This document shows, one piece after another, positions 29,301 through 34,349 of a stretch of 64,000 nt of DNA (its first letter is position 1; every line of letters begins with the position of its first letter). Both the position numbers and the translations under genes were made by a program. The notes under the pieces were generated by a model. It was not told where the DNA came from and searched no databases. It saw only the letters and a list, made by a program, of their open reading frames with translations. Source of the DNA: Gibbula magus (taxonomy: Eukaryota; Mollusca; Gastropoda; Trochida; Trochidae); assembly GCA_936450465.1 (NCBI GenBank), contig OW388301.1, forward strand, positions 20,813,523 to 20,877,522. The letters are read 5' to 3'.

Positions 29301-30565
29301 TACTCTCCACTATGTCACCCCTTGGAAACTTCATCAGAGAAATCTGTACAACAATTACCCGCCCTTGGCCGGCGTAAGCCAATCAAACTGCTTCGCAGCT
29401 TGGACCTGCGAGCCAATGACAAACACTCATTTCACTTCATTGCAAAGCACGCGAGGTCATTTTGTTAGCCATCCGTCACCGGTTATCTCCCTTGACCATT
29501 TCTGTCTTTTCCTATTGAGCATTTTCTTTGGTTACTGACTTCGTCACGCCGGCCAAGGGCAGGTAATTGTAGTATAGATTTATCTGATAGAGTTTCCAAG
29601 GGGTGATATAGTGGAGAGAAACGGAGCATATATAAAACCCTGGGTAACCGAGGATGCTCTAATAGGGGCTCGGCCCTTATTAACATTTGAGGGCACTTAC
29701 CACCGGCCCAGCTCTTATTTCAGGCCCAAGCCTTATTTTATTTTTAGGTTTGACCAGGGACTTTCTATACAGAGTGTCGCTGGTTTGGCCAATACACATG
29801 ATAACCTCTGCCCACTGAGAAATATATCTAAGAATAACACAGACTCCTCGCAATTTGACAAAAAAAACGGATTTAGAGTCATAGTTCAACCCTATTAGTG
29901 TCTGGGAACTTTCAACTAGAAACATATCTAGCAAGGAGTTTTAATCGATGCGATATTATCCGGGCCCATTTCTTATTTACCTTATTTACGATTTAGGATA
30001 AAAGACATAATAAACTATTTTGAAAAATTAAGCGAATTCTAAAATATTTCATTTCATCATTCCATCTCTTTTTTAAGAGCCCCTTTAAAGCGACACCGCG
30101 TCGAGTATAAAAATGAGATCACTTTTATCTACCTATGGTGATTAACGTGTCTGCTAACGAGTCACAGACCCCCAATTTCAGACAATTGAAGTAATTGGTA
30201 GTAAAACCTACTGCATGTAAACAGTGAAGCGAACCGTAACGCATTAGCAGACACGCTAATCACCATAGGTAGATAAAAGTGATCTCATTTTTATCCTCGA
30301 CGTGGTGTCCCTTGTAAGCTCTCCTAAGCTGTCATTGCTATACTTATCGTATGGTGTCATTGACTAATAGCTGCCTTGACCTTAATCGAAAATCTAGGCC
30401 ATGAGGTTGAGACTTTTTATTTTTAACAAAATGTTTTATAATTTGTTTTTTCTTAAATACATATTTACATTGCAGACGTACCAAGCCCTTGGGAATATGG
30501 CGAATCAGATCGCATCAAACCTCGCAGCCTTGAACATGCCAAGCACAAAACTAGTGACACTGTAA
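253..30565 (+). CDS. MYCBPAP: MYCBPAP-like gene, 3' part (17 exons)
   Basis: Seventeen exons were read by eye: 253-362, 1043-1187, 2813-2944, 3729-3792, 5791-5873, 8830-8885, 10244-10353, 13687-13876, 14612-14684, 16071-16258, 17043-17213, 17839-17967, 18464-18588, 20432-20529, 26852-26928, 29057-29233 and 30476-30565. Every junction is AG/GT and all sixteen phases agree, giving about 671 residues ending at TAA 30563-30565. The protein resembles MYCBP-associated protein. It has a TVFYDW motif, then an ILPGETKHI beta-sandwich segment resembling an MSP/ASH-type fold, then helical C-terminal segments. The family is linked to MYCBP/AMY-1 binding and to cilia or sperm flagella (known of the family, not shown here). 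The vertebrate protein is roughly 900-950 residues, so the N-terminal exons should lie upstream. Introns are 0.25-6.3 kb and full of mobile elements. The family call rests on recalled motif resemblance, not an alignment. Confidence 0.8.
363..547 (+). repeat. 37-bp minisatellite of splice donors
   Basis: Five units of about 37 bp each begin CAG/GTAAACTG, at donor positions 363, 400, 437, 474 and 511. A sixth unit end lacks the GT. The first unit starts at the true donor of exon 1, so the array amplified the 5' splice site and the adjacent intron. Confidence 0.85.
548..1042. other. Intron 1 remainder, nothing recognised
   Basis: AT-rich intron sequence between the donor array and exon 2. No repeat family or conserved frame was recognised. 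Confidence 0.4.
1043..1187 (+). CDS. MYCBPAP: MYCBPAP-like exon 2
   Basis: Acceptor CTGTCAG, donor TCG/GTACAT; phase 0 in, phase 1 out. It encodes about 48 residues ending in a basic, polar stretch (HYWQDILSDRERQRSN) like the Trp-rich helix that precedes the conserved core in this family. Confidence 0.7.
1250..1553 (+). mobile_element. tRNA-derived SINE, diverged
   Basis: It contains the B-box-like GGTTCGAATC near 1282, the body shared with the copies at 39.5-42.8 kb (CTAGCAG, ATATAAGTGAAATACTCTTG), and the tail CACCTCACCTCACC. It lies in intron 2. Confidence 0.75.
1605..2095. mobile_element. TA-type MITE, copy 1 (diverged)
   Basis: Ends read CAAAAGAAAGTACTCACC and, inverted, a GGTGAGAACTTTTT end. 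The interior matches the copies at 31.48-31.96 kb and 61.05-61.58 kb (TTATCATATGTA, then GTCAAAGAATACATCTACG). Confidence 0.6.
2813..2944 (+). CDS. MYCBPAP: MYCBPAP-like exon 3
   Basis: Acceptor CCAAG, donor ACAG/GTGAAT; phase 1 in and 1 out. It encodes GRHSGEVLM followed by a Tyr-Arg segment, matching the expected order R-x-P/S-G-x-L-M of the family. A second open frame across the same bases was rejected because its phase does not fit the exons on either side. Confidence 0.65.
3317..3660. mobile_element. GGGGCAGTAGCACG-type MITE (old copy)
   Basis: Internal sequence matches the 18685-19042 copy (CGATGAAATGTATT, ATGTCACCAATAGTAAAACA, AAATGGCCGCCATGCAAT). The right end is ACGTGCTACTGCCCCGTTAA; the left terminal repeat is eroded. 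Confidence 0.7.
3729..3792 (+). CDS. MYCBPAP: MYCBPAP-like exon 4
   Basis: This 64-base exon lies between CATATCAG and GTATGT, phase 1 in and 2 out. It encodes GRGFWKQPTLLAKDINGIY, matching the family's FW-x-x-P motif. It is needed to carry phase between exons 3 and 5. Confidence 0.7.
4184..4217. repeat. Poly(C) tract
   Basis: A long uninterrupted run of C within AT-rich intron 4. Its length in the assembly may be unreliable. Confidence 0.8.
4591..5089. mobile_element. TTTAAAGGTACATCCATTGT MITE, copy A
   Basis: About 0.5 kb with inverted ends: TTTAAAGGTACATCCATTGT on the left and its imperfect complement at 5071-5089. It shares GGCGCGCGCCACACGC and TTGTCCGGTTTTC with the copies at 12.6 and 38.4 kb. 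Confidence 0.8.
5380..5785. repeat. Low-complexity TTTAAGTTTATTTATATTACCA tract
   Basis: From about 5525 a degenerate repeat of roughly 30 bp (units like TATTACCATTTTAAG) runs up to the acceptor of exon 5. It is very T-rich and may serve as an extended polypyrimidine region. Confidence 0.5.
5791..5873 (+). CDS. MYCBPAP: MYCBPAP-like exon 5
   Basis: Acceptor TTATTCAG, donor AAAG/GTGAGC; phase 2 in, 1 out. It encodes ESITLSDKGHSKRTEYIG followed by a short hydrophobic strand and a PIRMEKG end, resembling the conserved G.P..IR.E.G block. Confidence 0.75.
6060..7160. mobile_element. Foldback element with GTATTGGCCCAGTT repeats
   Basis: Two related halves made of a short direct repeat (CGTATTGGCCCAGTTTGT) and internal hairpins. 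The hairpin 6066-6180 pairs ACGGTTT-flanked arms around GAGACGAAGTCGAG. A near-perfect palindrome covers 6317-6867. Related sequence recurs at 25.68-26.76 kb. Confidence 0.75.
7469..7945. repeat. Repeat cluster flanked by direct copies
   Basis: GTGTTGATATATTTGATATC occurs at about 7469 and again at about 7903, both followed by a GAGGGTGAGATT/TTGGGTGAGATT end. Between them lie short tandem copies of GCATTGTGACATCATC-like units (7611-7740). Confidence 0.5.
7962..8085. mobile_element. Short palindromic MITE-like repeat
   Basis: A 124-bp inverted repeat with outer arms CTCCTTTCACAAAGCA and TGCTTTGTGAAAGGGG and inner ACTAAGGTTACCTTAGT-like arms. Confidence 0.6.
8272..8638. mobile_element. GGGGCAGTAGCACG-type MITE
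   Basis: Terminal inverted repeats TTTAAAGGGGCAGTAGCACG and AACGTGCTTCTGCCCATTTAA, with the same interior as the 18685 copy. It lies about 190 bp upstream of exon 6. Confidence 0.8.
8830..8885 (+). CDS. MYCBPAP: MYCBPAP-like exon 6
   Basis: A 56-base exon between CTCCAG and GTAAAT, phase 1 in and 0 out. It encodes FIPMKTIPDFDHDVMDRP. Confidence 0.65.
9345..9530 (+). repeat. About 80-bp tandem duplication
   Basis: CACAATGCAAATGxACAA followed by GTGACCTT and TCTCAATCACAAT recurs two to three times, so the short open frame over it is a repeat product. Confidence 0.5.
9693..10097. repeat. GGCCCTTATT-rich interspersed repeat
   Basis: Multiple copies of GGCCC/GGCGCTTATT flank a unique interior (GACCAATACACGTGATGA). 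The same organisation is at 29650-29990, so this is a dispersed family. Confidence 0.6.
10244..10353 (+). CDS. MYCBPAP: MYCBPAP-like exon 7
   Basis: Acceptor TGTACAG, donor AGAG/GTATGT; phase 0 in, 2 out. It encodes NIRELCAKGKHPMSAV and then a charged, probably disordered stretch rich in Glu, Asp, Ser and Thr. Confidence 0.65.
10868..10985. repeat. Inverted repeat (hairpin)
   Basis: GGTGACATCGTAATTTATAA pairs with the complement near 10950-10975 (GATAATATACGATGTCACC), with outer pairing CATTCAGT and ACTGAATATT. Possibly a small foldback element. Confidence 0.5.
10990..12420. other. Intron sequence without recognised feature
   Basis: AT-rich DNA inside intron 7. It contains a CCGTCCGTCCGCC-like short repeat near 11144 but no recognised element or coding signal. 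Confidence 0.35.
12431..12462. repeat. (GAT)n microsatellite
   Basis: About ten uninterrupted GAT/ATG units. Confidence 0.9.
12601..13084. mobile_element. TTTAAAGGTACATCCATTGT MITE, copy B (inverted)
   Basis: Same ends and interior as the copies at 4591 and 38407 but in reverse orientation. The left end is TTTAAAGGTACATCCATTGT and the right end GGATGCACCTTTAA. Confidence 0.8.
13687..13876 (+). CDS. MYCBPAP: MYCBPAP-like exon 8 (beta-sandwich start)
   Basis: Acceptor TTCTAG, donor GGAAG/GTTTGT; phase 2 in and 0 out. The 13687 acceptor was preferred to CCAG five bases later because only it keeps the frame. It encodes 63 residues ending MMNTGTTTVFYDWK, the N-x-G-T-T-x-x-x-Y-x-W signature of MSP/ASH-like domains in ciliary proteins. 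Confidence 0.8.
13924..14326. mobile_element. MITE with about 60-bp inverted ends
   Basis: The left arm contains CCCCCACATAAACCTTCGCG and the right arm CGCGAAGGTTTATGTGGGG, with the outer arms also pairing (CTCCAC/GTGGAG). It sits within 50 bp of the exon 8 donor. Confidence 0.75.
14612..14684 (+). CDS. MYCBPAP: MYCBPAP-like exon 9
   Basis: A 73-base exon, acceptor CTTCAG, donor TATG/GTAAGT; phase 0 in, 1 out. It encodes RITETDAFNLKKDN then LKFFFDESYG. Its last 22 bases form the first unit of a 27-bp tandem array that continues into the intron. Confidence 0.75.
14663..15330 (+). repeat. 27-bp minisatellite seeded by exon 9 donor
   Basis: About 24 units of the form TTCTGATATGGTGAAAGTTAAAGTAAG. 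Unit 1 (14663-14689) spans the exon 9/intron boundary, and units 2 and 3 carry TATG/GTGAGT at 14712 and 14739. Later units carry AAAGTAAGT. Open frames over the array on both strands are artefacts. Confidence 0.9.
15404..15455. mobile_element. GGGGCAGTAGCACG-type MITE fragment
   Basis: TTTAAAGGGGCAGTAGCATG and the next 30 bases match the left end of the family; the rest is lost. Confidence 0.65.
15805..16015. repeat. Inverted repeat around GGCCCC hairpin
   Basis: GTAACTCTCCATTCCTTAAA near 15931 pairs with TTTAAGGAATGGAGAGTTAC near 15995, around a CGGCCCCTTCGGGGCCTCGG loop. A third copy of ATGGAGAGTTAC lies at about 15813. Confidence 0.65.
16071..16258 (+). CDS. MYCBPAP: MYCBPAP-like exon 10 (ILPGE core)
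   Basis: Acceptor CTTCCAG, donor GGAG/GTAAGA; phase 1 in, 0 out. It encodes VILPGETKHIRAIFKSP, a Gly-Val-Tyr-x-Glu-x-Trp strand, and VWVTVWGIARAVD. This block is the main reason for the MYCBPAP call. Confidence 0.85.
16357..16570. mobile_element. GGGGCAGTAGCACG-type MITE, truncated, inverted
   Basis: GTAGCACGTTTTTTGCAAAA and the following interior (AATGGCGGCCATTTCATTG region) match the family in reverse orientation. Confidence 0.65.
17043..17213 (+). CDS. MYCBPAP: MYCBPAP-like exon 11
   Basis: 171 bases, both ends phase 0, acceptor TTTACAG, donor GGG/GTATGT. It encodes 57 residues that begin as an amphipathic helix (RRLQERVEYSIAGSILDEVV) and continue in a Pro/Arg-rich segment. Confidence 0.75.
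17281..17349. repeat. Poly(C) and (CA)n tracts
   Basis: A run of about 20 C is followed by about 18 CA units. Confidence 0.85.
17839..17967 (+). CDS. MYCBPAP: MYCBPAP-like exon 12
   Basis: 129 bases, phase 0 to 0, long T tract and CAG acceptor, donor AAG/GTACCA. It encodes YYHSDVIKTLLELSPEQ then an Asp/Ser-rich acidic stretch. Reading through the donor stays open for about 80 codons, so intron retention is possible, but the extension resembles nothing familiar. Confidence 0.7.
18200..18348 (-). mobile_element. tRNA-derived SINE, 5' part, antisense
   Basis: Read on the minus strand it begins GGAGCGGGATAGCGCAGTGG (A box TAGCGCAGTGG) and continues into GTTAGCGCGTTCGG and the CAGTAAGGTTTGGGTGCAAT body. 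The B-box region is degraded. Confidence 0.75.
18464..18588 (+). CDS. MYCBPAP: MYCBPAP-like exon 13
   Basis: Acceptor TTAACAG, donor TATG/GTCAGT; phase 0 in, 2 out. It encodes LENFPGSNADRDKFLWMF and a Trp/Pro-containing segment. Confidence 0.7.
18685..19042. mobile_element. GGGGCAGTAGCACG-type MITE, best copy
   Basis: 358 bp. Inverted ends are TTTAAAGGGGCAGTAGCACG and CGTGCTACTGCCCCTTTAA. There is no coding capacity. Confidence 0.85.
19130..19730. repeat. Cluster of short palindromes
   Basis: Several inverted repeats share CTCGATGAGATAA/TTATCTCGTGAGG arms. One is the 19609-19722 hairpin, with arms GAATACCATGTATATCTCAT and its complement around GAGTGGCAAAGCCACGAG. This is probably a foldback element family. 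Confidence 0.55.
19995..20075. repeat. 28-bp tandem repeat
   Basis: Nearly three copies of GCAATACGTATTGCTGAACT followed by GTAATGTATT. Confidence 0.8.
20432..20529 (+). CDS. MYCBPAP: MYCBPAP-like exon 14
   Basis: Acceptor TTACAG, donor GAAG/GTGAGT; phase 2 in, 1 out. It encodes LLSLTIDGMVATSLRLRSTL, matching the family's helix ending in LRS-x-LG. Confidence 0.75.
21180..21465 (-). mobile_element. tRNA-derived SINE, antisense
   Basis: The minus strand starts GGAGCGGGACAGCGCACTGG, has GGTTCGAATCC near 21405, and ends in the GCGGTGCTAAACCCCAAATC tail. This is a near-complete copy with A-box and B-box regions. Confidence 0.8.
21738..21832 (-). mobile_element. tRNA-derived repeat head, antisense
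   Basis: The minus strand contains GGGTTCGAATCCCGACAGGG and an A-box-like GGCGTAGTGACTAGTG. The 3' body is absent. Confidence 0.55.
21872..22610 (+). pseudogene. Signal-peptide exon set, plus-strand copy (decayed)
   Basis: An ATG at 21965 opens MSLNGALILFLVTVTSQSEE, a plausible secretory signal, and 27 codons later meets a GTAGCT donor (22046). A tract encoding FLNVTKFNGGCYANKRRKIF near 22378 matches the minus-strand copy at 24.9 kb (FSDVTNFNEECYEEKRSHIF). An acceptor TTTTCAG at 22500 leads to an acidic 36-residue end and TGA at 22608-22610. The 5' flank (21872-21945) is a fragment of the 29.26 kb MITE family. It lies within MYCBPAP intron 14. Function is unknown, and the exon assignment is uncertain. 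Confidence 0.35.
22538..22972 (-). other. Open frame of possible transposon origin
   Basis: A 144-codon minus-strand frame includes a segment with IPVCYGLSGYSLPVDVIRNV. It faintly recalls uncharacterised transposon-associated proteins of marine invertebrates. It overlaps the plus-strand exon candidate, and at most one of the two is real. No catalytic motif can be pointed to. Confidence 0.2.
23248..25326 (-). pseudogene. Signal peptide / Kazal-like gene split by a transposon
   Basis: On the minus strand, ATG at 25324-25326 opens MSLNGALILFLVTVTPQSEE, a likely signal peptide with a GTAACT donor about 75 bases on. The frame at 24765-24995 ends in RTAVNVI and then runs into the element at 23350-24814. 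Beyond that element the same frame resumes and ends with DVNGVTYDSPYQCFAW and TAA (23248-23250). C-x-x-x-x-C followed by NGVTYDSPYQC resembles a Kazal serine-protease-inhibitor core, normally C-G-x-D-G-x-T-Y-x-N-x-C. The Kazal reading is tentative because only part of the domain is visible. The copy is probably inactive. Confidence 0.35.
23350..24814. mobile_element. Nonautonomous TA-target element with GGTAATTCCGCTCAC repeats
   Basis: 1465 bp. Inverted ends are GAGTACGTCTGGGTAATTCC and, complemented, GAGTACGTCTACG with nearby GGTAATTCCGCTCG. TA dinucleotides flank both sides (23348-23349, 24815-24816). About eight copies of (G)G(T/C)TAATTCCGCTCA lie mostly near the two ends, like transposase-binding subterminal repeats. 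No transposase frame is seen, so superfamily assignment (Tc1/mariner-like by TA target) is tentative. Confidence 0.6.
25352..25680. mobile_element. MITE (29.26 kb family), partial
   Basis: It ends with TAGTGGAGAGTAACGGAGCA and TATATAAAACCCTGG, and shares CACCCTTGGCGTGACGAA and TCATTGGCTCGCAGGTCCAA with 29259-29661. It abuts the start of the minus-strand signal-peptide exon. Confidence 0.7.
25684..26760. mobile_element. GTATTGGCCC-family element with amplified core
   Basis: AGCCCAGTTACAGGTCCG and GAGACGAAGTGGAG at the left, and CCCAGTTACAGGCC with GAGGCGAAGCTC further right, mark the same family as 6060-7160. The core is replaced by an 18-bp minisatellite. Confidence 0.65.
26030..26728. repeat. 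18-bp minisatellite, about 38 units
   Basis: The unit is ACCGATCTACTGTATTGA with variants (CCCGATTTGC, CCCAATC). Because 18 is a multiple of three and no stop occurs, long frames of TVLNRS and QYSRSV repeats open on both strands; they are not genes. Confidence 0.95.
26852..26928 (+). CDS. MYCBPAP: MYCBPAP-like exon 15
   Basis: Acceptor ATGGCAG, donor GGAG/GTAGGT; phase 1 in, 0 out. It encodes a Lys/Arg-rich linker (GRIKTLSKDVKGRRKTQ). It follows a 6.3 kb intron. Confidence 0.65.
26930..27125 (+). repeat. Donor-proximal direct duplication
   Basis: GTGTGATCGAAAACAGGACA occurs at about 26932 and again at about 27080, each followed by TCTTTCTCGAAAAT. The first copy begins just inside the exon 15 donor. 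Confidence 0.7.
27130..27935. other. Intron 15 sequence, no recognised element
   Basis: AT-rich. A short inverted pair GAGACGACCC/GGGTCGTCTC lies near 27820-27870. Nothing else was recognised. Confidence 0.35.
27938..28300. mobile_element. GGGGCAGTAGCACG-type MITE
   Basis: Inverted ends TTAAAGGGGCAGTAGCACG and CGTGCTACCGCCCCTTTAA, with the standard interior. Confidence 0.85.
28600..28675 (-). mobile_element. tRNA-like sequence, probably SINE head
   Basis: The minus strand reads CCTTCGTGGTCTAGTGGC (A-box-like) and later GCGGGTTCGAATCCCGC (B box with T-arm pairing). The acceptor-stem and anticodon regions do not form a clear tRNA, so a functional tRNA gene is not called. Confidence 0.4.
29057..29233 (+). 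CDS. MYCBPAP: MYCBPAP-like exon 16
   Basis: 177 bases, phase 0 to 0, acceptor CTCTAG, donor GGAG/GTAAGA. It encodes a Ser/Lys/Ala-rich linker and then a helix containing DPLLYSKYKEKLYLE, which matches the family's C-terminal DPL-x-x-x-KY motif. Confidence 0.75.
29259..29661. mobile_element. MITE with about 75-bp inverted ends
   Basis: Left end GCATCCTCGGTTGCCCACGG then ATATATGCTCCGTTACTCTC. The right end is the complement and includes GAGAAACGGAGCATATATAA and CCGAGGATGC. It begins a few bases inside the exon 16 donor. Confidence 0.8.
29650..29990. repeat. GGCCCTTATT-rich interspersed repeat, second copy
   Basis: Same organisation and interior as 9693-10097, including ACACAGACTCCTCGCAATTT versus ACACAAACTCCTCGCAATTT. 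Confidence 0.6.
30085..30320. mobile_element. Foldback MITE with about 65-bp arms
   Basis: AAAAATGAGATCACTTTTAT and CTACCTATGGTGATTA on the left pair with TAATCACCATAGGTAG and ATAAAAGTGATCTCATTTTT on the right. The ends carry GACACCGCGTCGAG and CTCGACGTGGTGTC. Confidence 0.75.
30476..30565 (+). CDS. MYCBPAP: MYCBPAP-like terminal exon 17
   Basis: Acceptor ATTGCAG, phase 0. It encodes TYQALGNMANQIASNLAALN and nine more residues, then TAA. The helical C-terminus fits the family. Confidence 0.75.
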   Translation, partial: TYQALGNMANQIASNLAALNMPSTKLVTL

Positions 30566-31470
30566 TGTTTCACTCTCCTTCGAAATATATGTTGCAAAGA
30601 ATTTGACACATCTTTTGATAAAAGATTTATTTTTAAATTTAGATTCAAATTAGAATTATTTTATTTTTTTTGAATAACTAATCATATTTATAAGATGATC
30701 TTATCAAATATCAACAAATATTTATGAACTACCTTATTGATATCCACTAATATACATGATATCATTTAAATTTTCTCTCGATTCAACTTTTAATTTCTCA
30801 AAATGAAATTGACTAATATCAAAAGTCACATTTAGAGTATATAGAACATTTGCCTCTTAATGTTTAGGTCGAACTAGAAGTCTTTTAAGTGCTGTATGCT
30901 ATATGTTTAATACGTTGTAGATTTTAATGAATACTTTCAGACTGTATATAATACCAATAATATCAATTATGTAAATACTTATTAATTTATATTCTGTAAT
31001 GTGTCATATTGTAGGCCTATGTATCTCTTGATCATAAATCCAAAGATGTACATGTAGATTTGTACAGATCTAATCATAACTTTTTTCTTTTTTTTTTTAT
31101 TCCTGAAAGAGTACATTCAACATTTGACAAACATGTATTAATTGATGACATGGTCAGGATATTTTAACTGCATAAAGTTAATCAGAACTACTTGTACAAG
31201 ACAACTCTTAAAACATATTTATTAAATGAATTAATTTACTTAAAAATGTAATTGACAGTGGATATTAAAGGAACTGATTTTGCCTGGGATGATTACGATG
31301 GTTATAACATTTATAAGACGGCAATTAAATTATTTGAATTTGATTAAATTTGTGTGAATCTTTCCTTGATATCCAAACATCATTCGAAATTCGATTTCAT
31401 GTGCACATTTCGCGTCGAATCATGTTCATTAAGATAAAATGGATTCGAGGCCATATGAATTAAACGTATA
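30566..31470 (+). other. Probable 3' UTR and downstream AT-rich DNA
   Basis: About 900 AT-rich bases follow the MYCBPAP stop codon before the next recognisable repeat. No clear AATAAA hexamer was found; ATTAAA variants occur near 31208 and 31266. The poly(A) site is therefore uncertain. Confidence 0.3.
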
Positions 31471-31477
31471 TTGAATT

Positions 31478-31965
31478 ACAAAAAAGTTCACACTTCAGTT
31501 GGTTTTATCATATGTATGATTATTAATTACTCATATCTTACGTTTTCGACGTCGTACTCTGAAACTGAATAGCAGACTTTTAGTTGTCAGTCAAAGAATT
31601 CTTCTACTTGGTTTTTTAATTAGTTACAAAAATGAATTTTAAATTTATTAATTATTCCCTAATTAATTTGGATAAAACACATCATATAAGACATGTTTTA
31701 TGTGAAAATCTAAAATTATACCTCATTCTGCACATATTTTAAACACTTCAAACATGGTGTTGTCGAAGTTGGTGTAATTTCTTTCTTACCCAAGCCAACA
31801 TCAAACAAATATATTTCAACTAAAAATGAACCAGTCGCAAATTAATACATTCAAACTACTGCAGATATATGTTATTGTAATCGTGCCATAATCAAATGCG
31901 TTTCATTTGAATTAATGGAAACCAACTAAGGTGTGAACTTTCTTTTGTACAACCGTGTATTGCGG
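31478..31965. mobile_element. TA-type MITE, copy 2
   Basis: The interior matches the copies at 1.6 and 61 kb (TTATCATATGTA, TTTTCGACGTCGTA, GTCAAAGAATTCTTCTAC). The right end is AAGGTGTGAACTTTCTTTTG. Confidence 0.65.
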
Positions 31966-32149
31966 AATCTTCAACAACCATATGAACTGGCTCGGACGTA
32001 CTAAAACGGAAGGGTGCTCCAGAACGTTGGTCATGACATTTAAAAATAGATCCGCTGGCTCTGTAGCTCATCAGGCTTTATATACCTTAACTAATTCAAA
32101 ATGTCAACTTCTTGGTGAATGGTACAACAAATAGGAAGCAATTTAAATG

Positions 32150-32720
32150 AATAATATGAAATAGATCTGAAGGTTCTTACCCCTCTGACCTATATTTGAC
32201 GCCAGAGATAAAATCCCCTACAAATAAAGACACCCTTGAAGATTCATCACTGTTGTTCCCCTTAAATTACCTCACTTTATAGAGCACATACAATCTCAAG
32301 ATCAAAATAGCTTTTCAGGTCATGACCTCTATGACCTGTATTTGGGGTCACAATGTCACCAAATTTACAATTTAGAATCCCCATTTGCCAAGGAGTCTGT
32401 ACACCAAATTTCAGCTCCCTAGACCAAGTGGTTCTGGAGTAGAAGACGAAAATGTGAACAGTTTACAGACGGACGGACGCCGGCCTCCATGCCATGCCAT
32501 TAGCCCAATCGGACCTTTCAGCCCAGATGAGCTAAAGACTGGCCAATCTCGTTGTAACCTTGGAAATCAGCTCCAGGTCACACAATTCAACTGGTCTGAT
32601 ACCAAATTTGAAGACTCTGAGCGCATGGTTTTATGTGATATCGTGCTAACGACATTTTTAACACAAGAGCCACCAGGAAAGATGGTTTATCCCCCCGGTC
32701 CCACATAAGTTGAATAATCA
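32150..32720 (+). repeat. Dispersed repeat with CAAATTTCAGCTCCCTAGAC core
   Basis: The run TTTCAGCTCCCTAGACCAAG, GACGGACGGACGCC, and a following TTAGCCCAATCGGACC resembles a repeat very common in mollusc genomes (recalled, not searched). The 107-codon frame across it is not considered a gene. Confidence 0.45.
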
Positions 32721-32724
32721 GTTT

Positions 32725-33700
32725 TAGCTGTATATAATTAAAGAGCCATCAAGGATGTTGATGAACATATAGGAAAAATTGCCAAAAATCTATCTCCGTG
32801 AAATATATACACTTCGTTTTTCCCAATTGTTTTCGACCCAAAATAAGCCGAGATATTGCACTAATTAGTAACGATGTTTTCCAATCTAAATATAGATCCA
32901 GTCTATTATTTTCAACATTTATTTACCATTTCATTTAATTTTGTATTTGCTACAGAAATTTGAATATTTTTTTTACCCAACTAGGTATTTTGCTTGAATT
33001 TTATAATTAATGAGAGTAAAAATTTATCATAGTTTGCTGGTCCTATCTCAATAAAAAGTACATTAAACAGGCAAAAATGTGTATATTCTCAGGACATTTA
33101 GAAACATTGTTTATAAAGCAATCGTCACATTCAGTAATGTGTGACAAGGATAACTTGCAGGAGAAACACGTGCAGCACGTGCAGTACATGGGTTGTTATG
33201 GCGACTTGCGCTAGAGACGAGCCTTCACGCTTCGGAAGTGCTTGCTGTTTGTGTAGTACGTTTTACGCAATAAAGGGGATTCTTATATATATATGACGTC
33301 AGATACCCCTAGCGCGCGCTACTTGAAGGAGTACTTCTCTTTGAAAACATGATTTCATTACATTGTCGTGATATGAAAATTATTTATCACATGTCATGTT
33401 GTGGATAAAAGATTTCTCTGGCGATTGACGTTATAAGTATATTTGTTAAACAACATTGTTGATGCCATGTTTAAATTCATACACCAACTATTTGTTATCA
33501 TGCACTTATAGCCGTAGCAAAATATTGGTACAATGTCAGATTCTCGAATAATATAAACTGACGGATAATTAAATATACCCAACATCCCTTGTCTCCATCA
33601 CTGGCTAATTTACAACCTAGGAAATTTCCTTAACATTTTCGTTCTAACATAGCCAAGAGCTCCGGCTGACCGCATAATCGGTTCTTATTTGCTAGCACAG
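32725..33700. other. Intergenic DNA, nothing recognised
   Basis: AT-rich; no repeat family or coding segment was recognised apart from a palindromic CACGTGCAGCACGTGCAG patch near 33168. Confidence 0.35.
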
Positions 33701-33705
33701 AAACA

Positions 33706-34055
33706 TTAAAGGGGCAGCAGCACGTTTTTCTGGTGAAATAAGTCGATGAAATATAATTGAAAAATAATGTCACCAACAGTAAAACACCCTTCCCTCTTCA
33801 GAAAATCAAGCTAAAATATGAGTGTACATGGTTCCGTAAAGCCATGGGAAACGTTTTTTGTCATTAGAAATAATTAATTGTGTTCACAATAAAATGACCG
33901 CCATGCAATTTTTTCTTTATACACAACATCGTTATTACCACTACTAATCATTGGTTTGTGTAATAAGATGTAAATATGAATGATATAAACTATCATTATA
34001 AATGGGAAATTTGAAAAAAATAAAATTGGCAAAAAACGTGCTACTGCCCCTTTAA
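33706..34055. mobile_element. GGGGCAGTAGCACG-type MITE
   Basis: Ends TTAAAGGGGCAGCAGCACG and CGTGCTACTGCCCCTTTAA; 350 bp. Confidence 0.85.
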
Positions 34056-34349
34056 GGCAAAGCGACGTTGTGATCTTATAAAACATGGCCATAATGATTT
34101 TGTATACGTTCTCTAACATCAATCACTCAATTTATCTTCTCATTTTCATAGAGATTCATCATTTCATTAAATGTTGTTCAGAAGTAGGCAATAACAGTTC
34201 CCAATAATTTAACGATTTAATGGATTAACATACAGATATCTACATCATCCCCCACAAACCACGATGTTATATGTGCTGGGTTTTATACCAGGGAACCTTC
34301 TGCACGCATAAAGTTAACTCGTTCAAAGCTTTCATGTTAACTTAGTCAC

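Noticed and set aside
32385..32708. 107-codon frame as a gene
   Set aside because: It covers a dispersed repeat with GACGGACGGACG and has no recognised domain.
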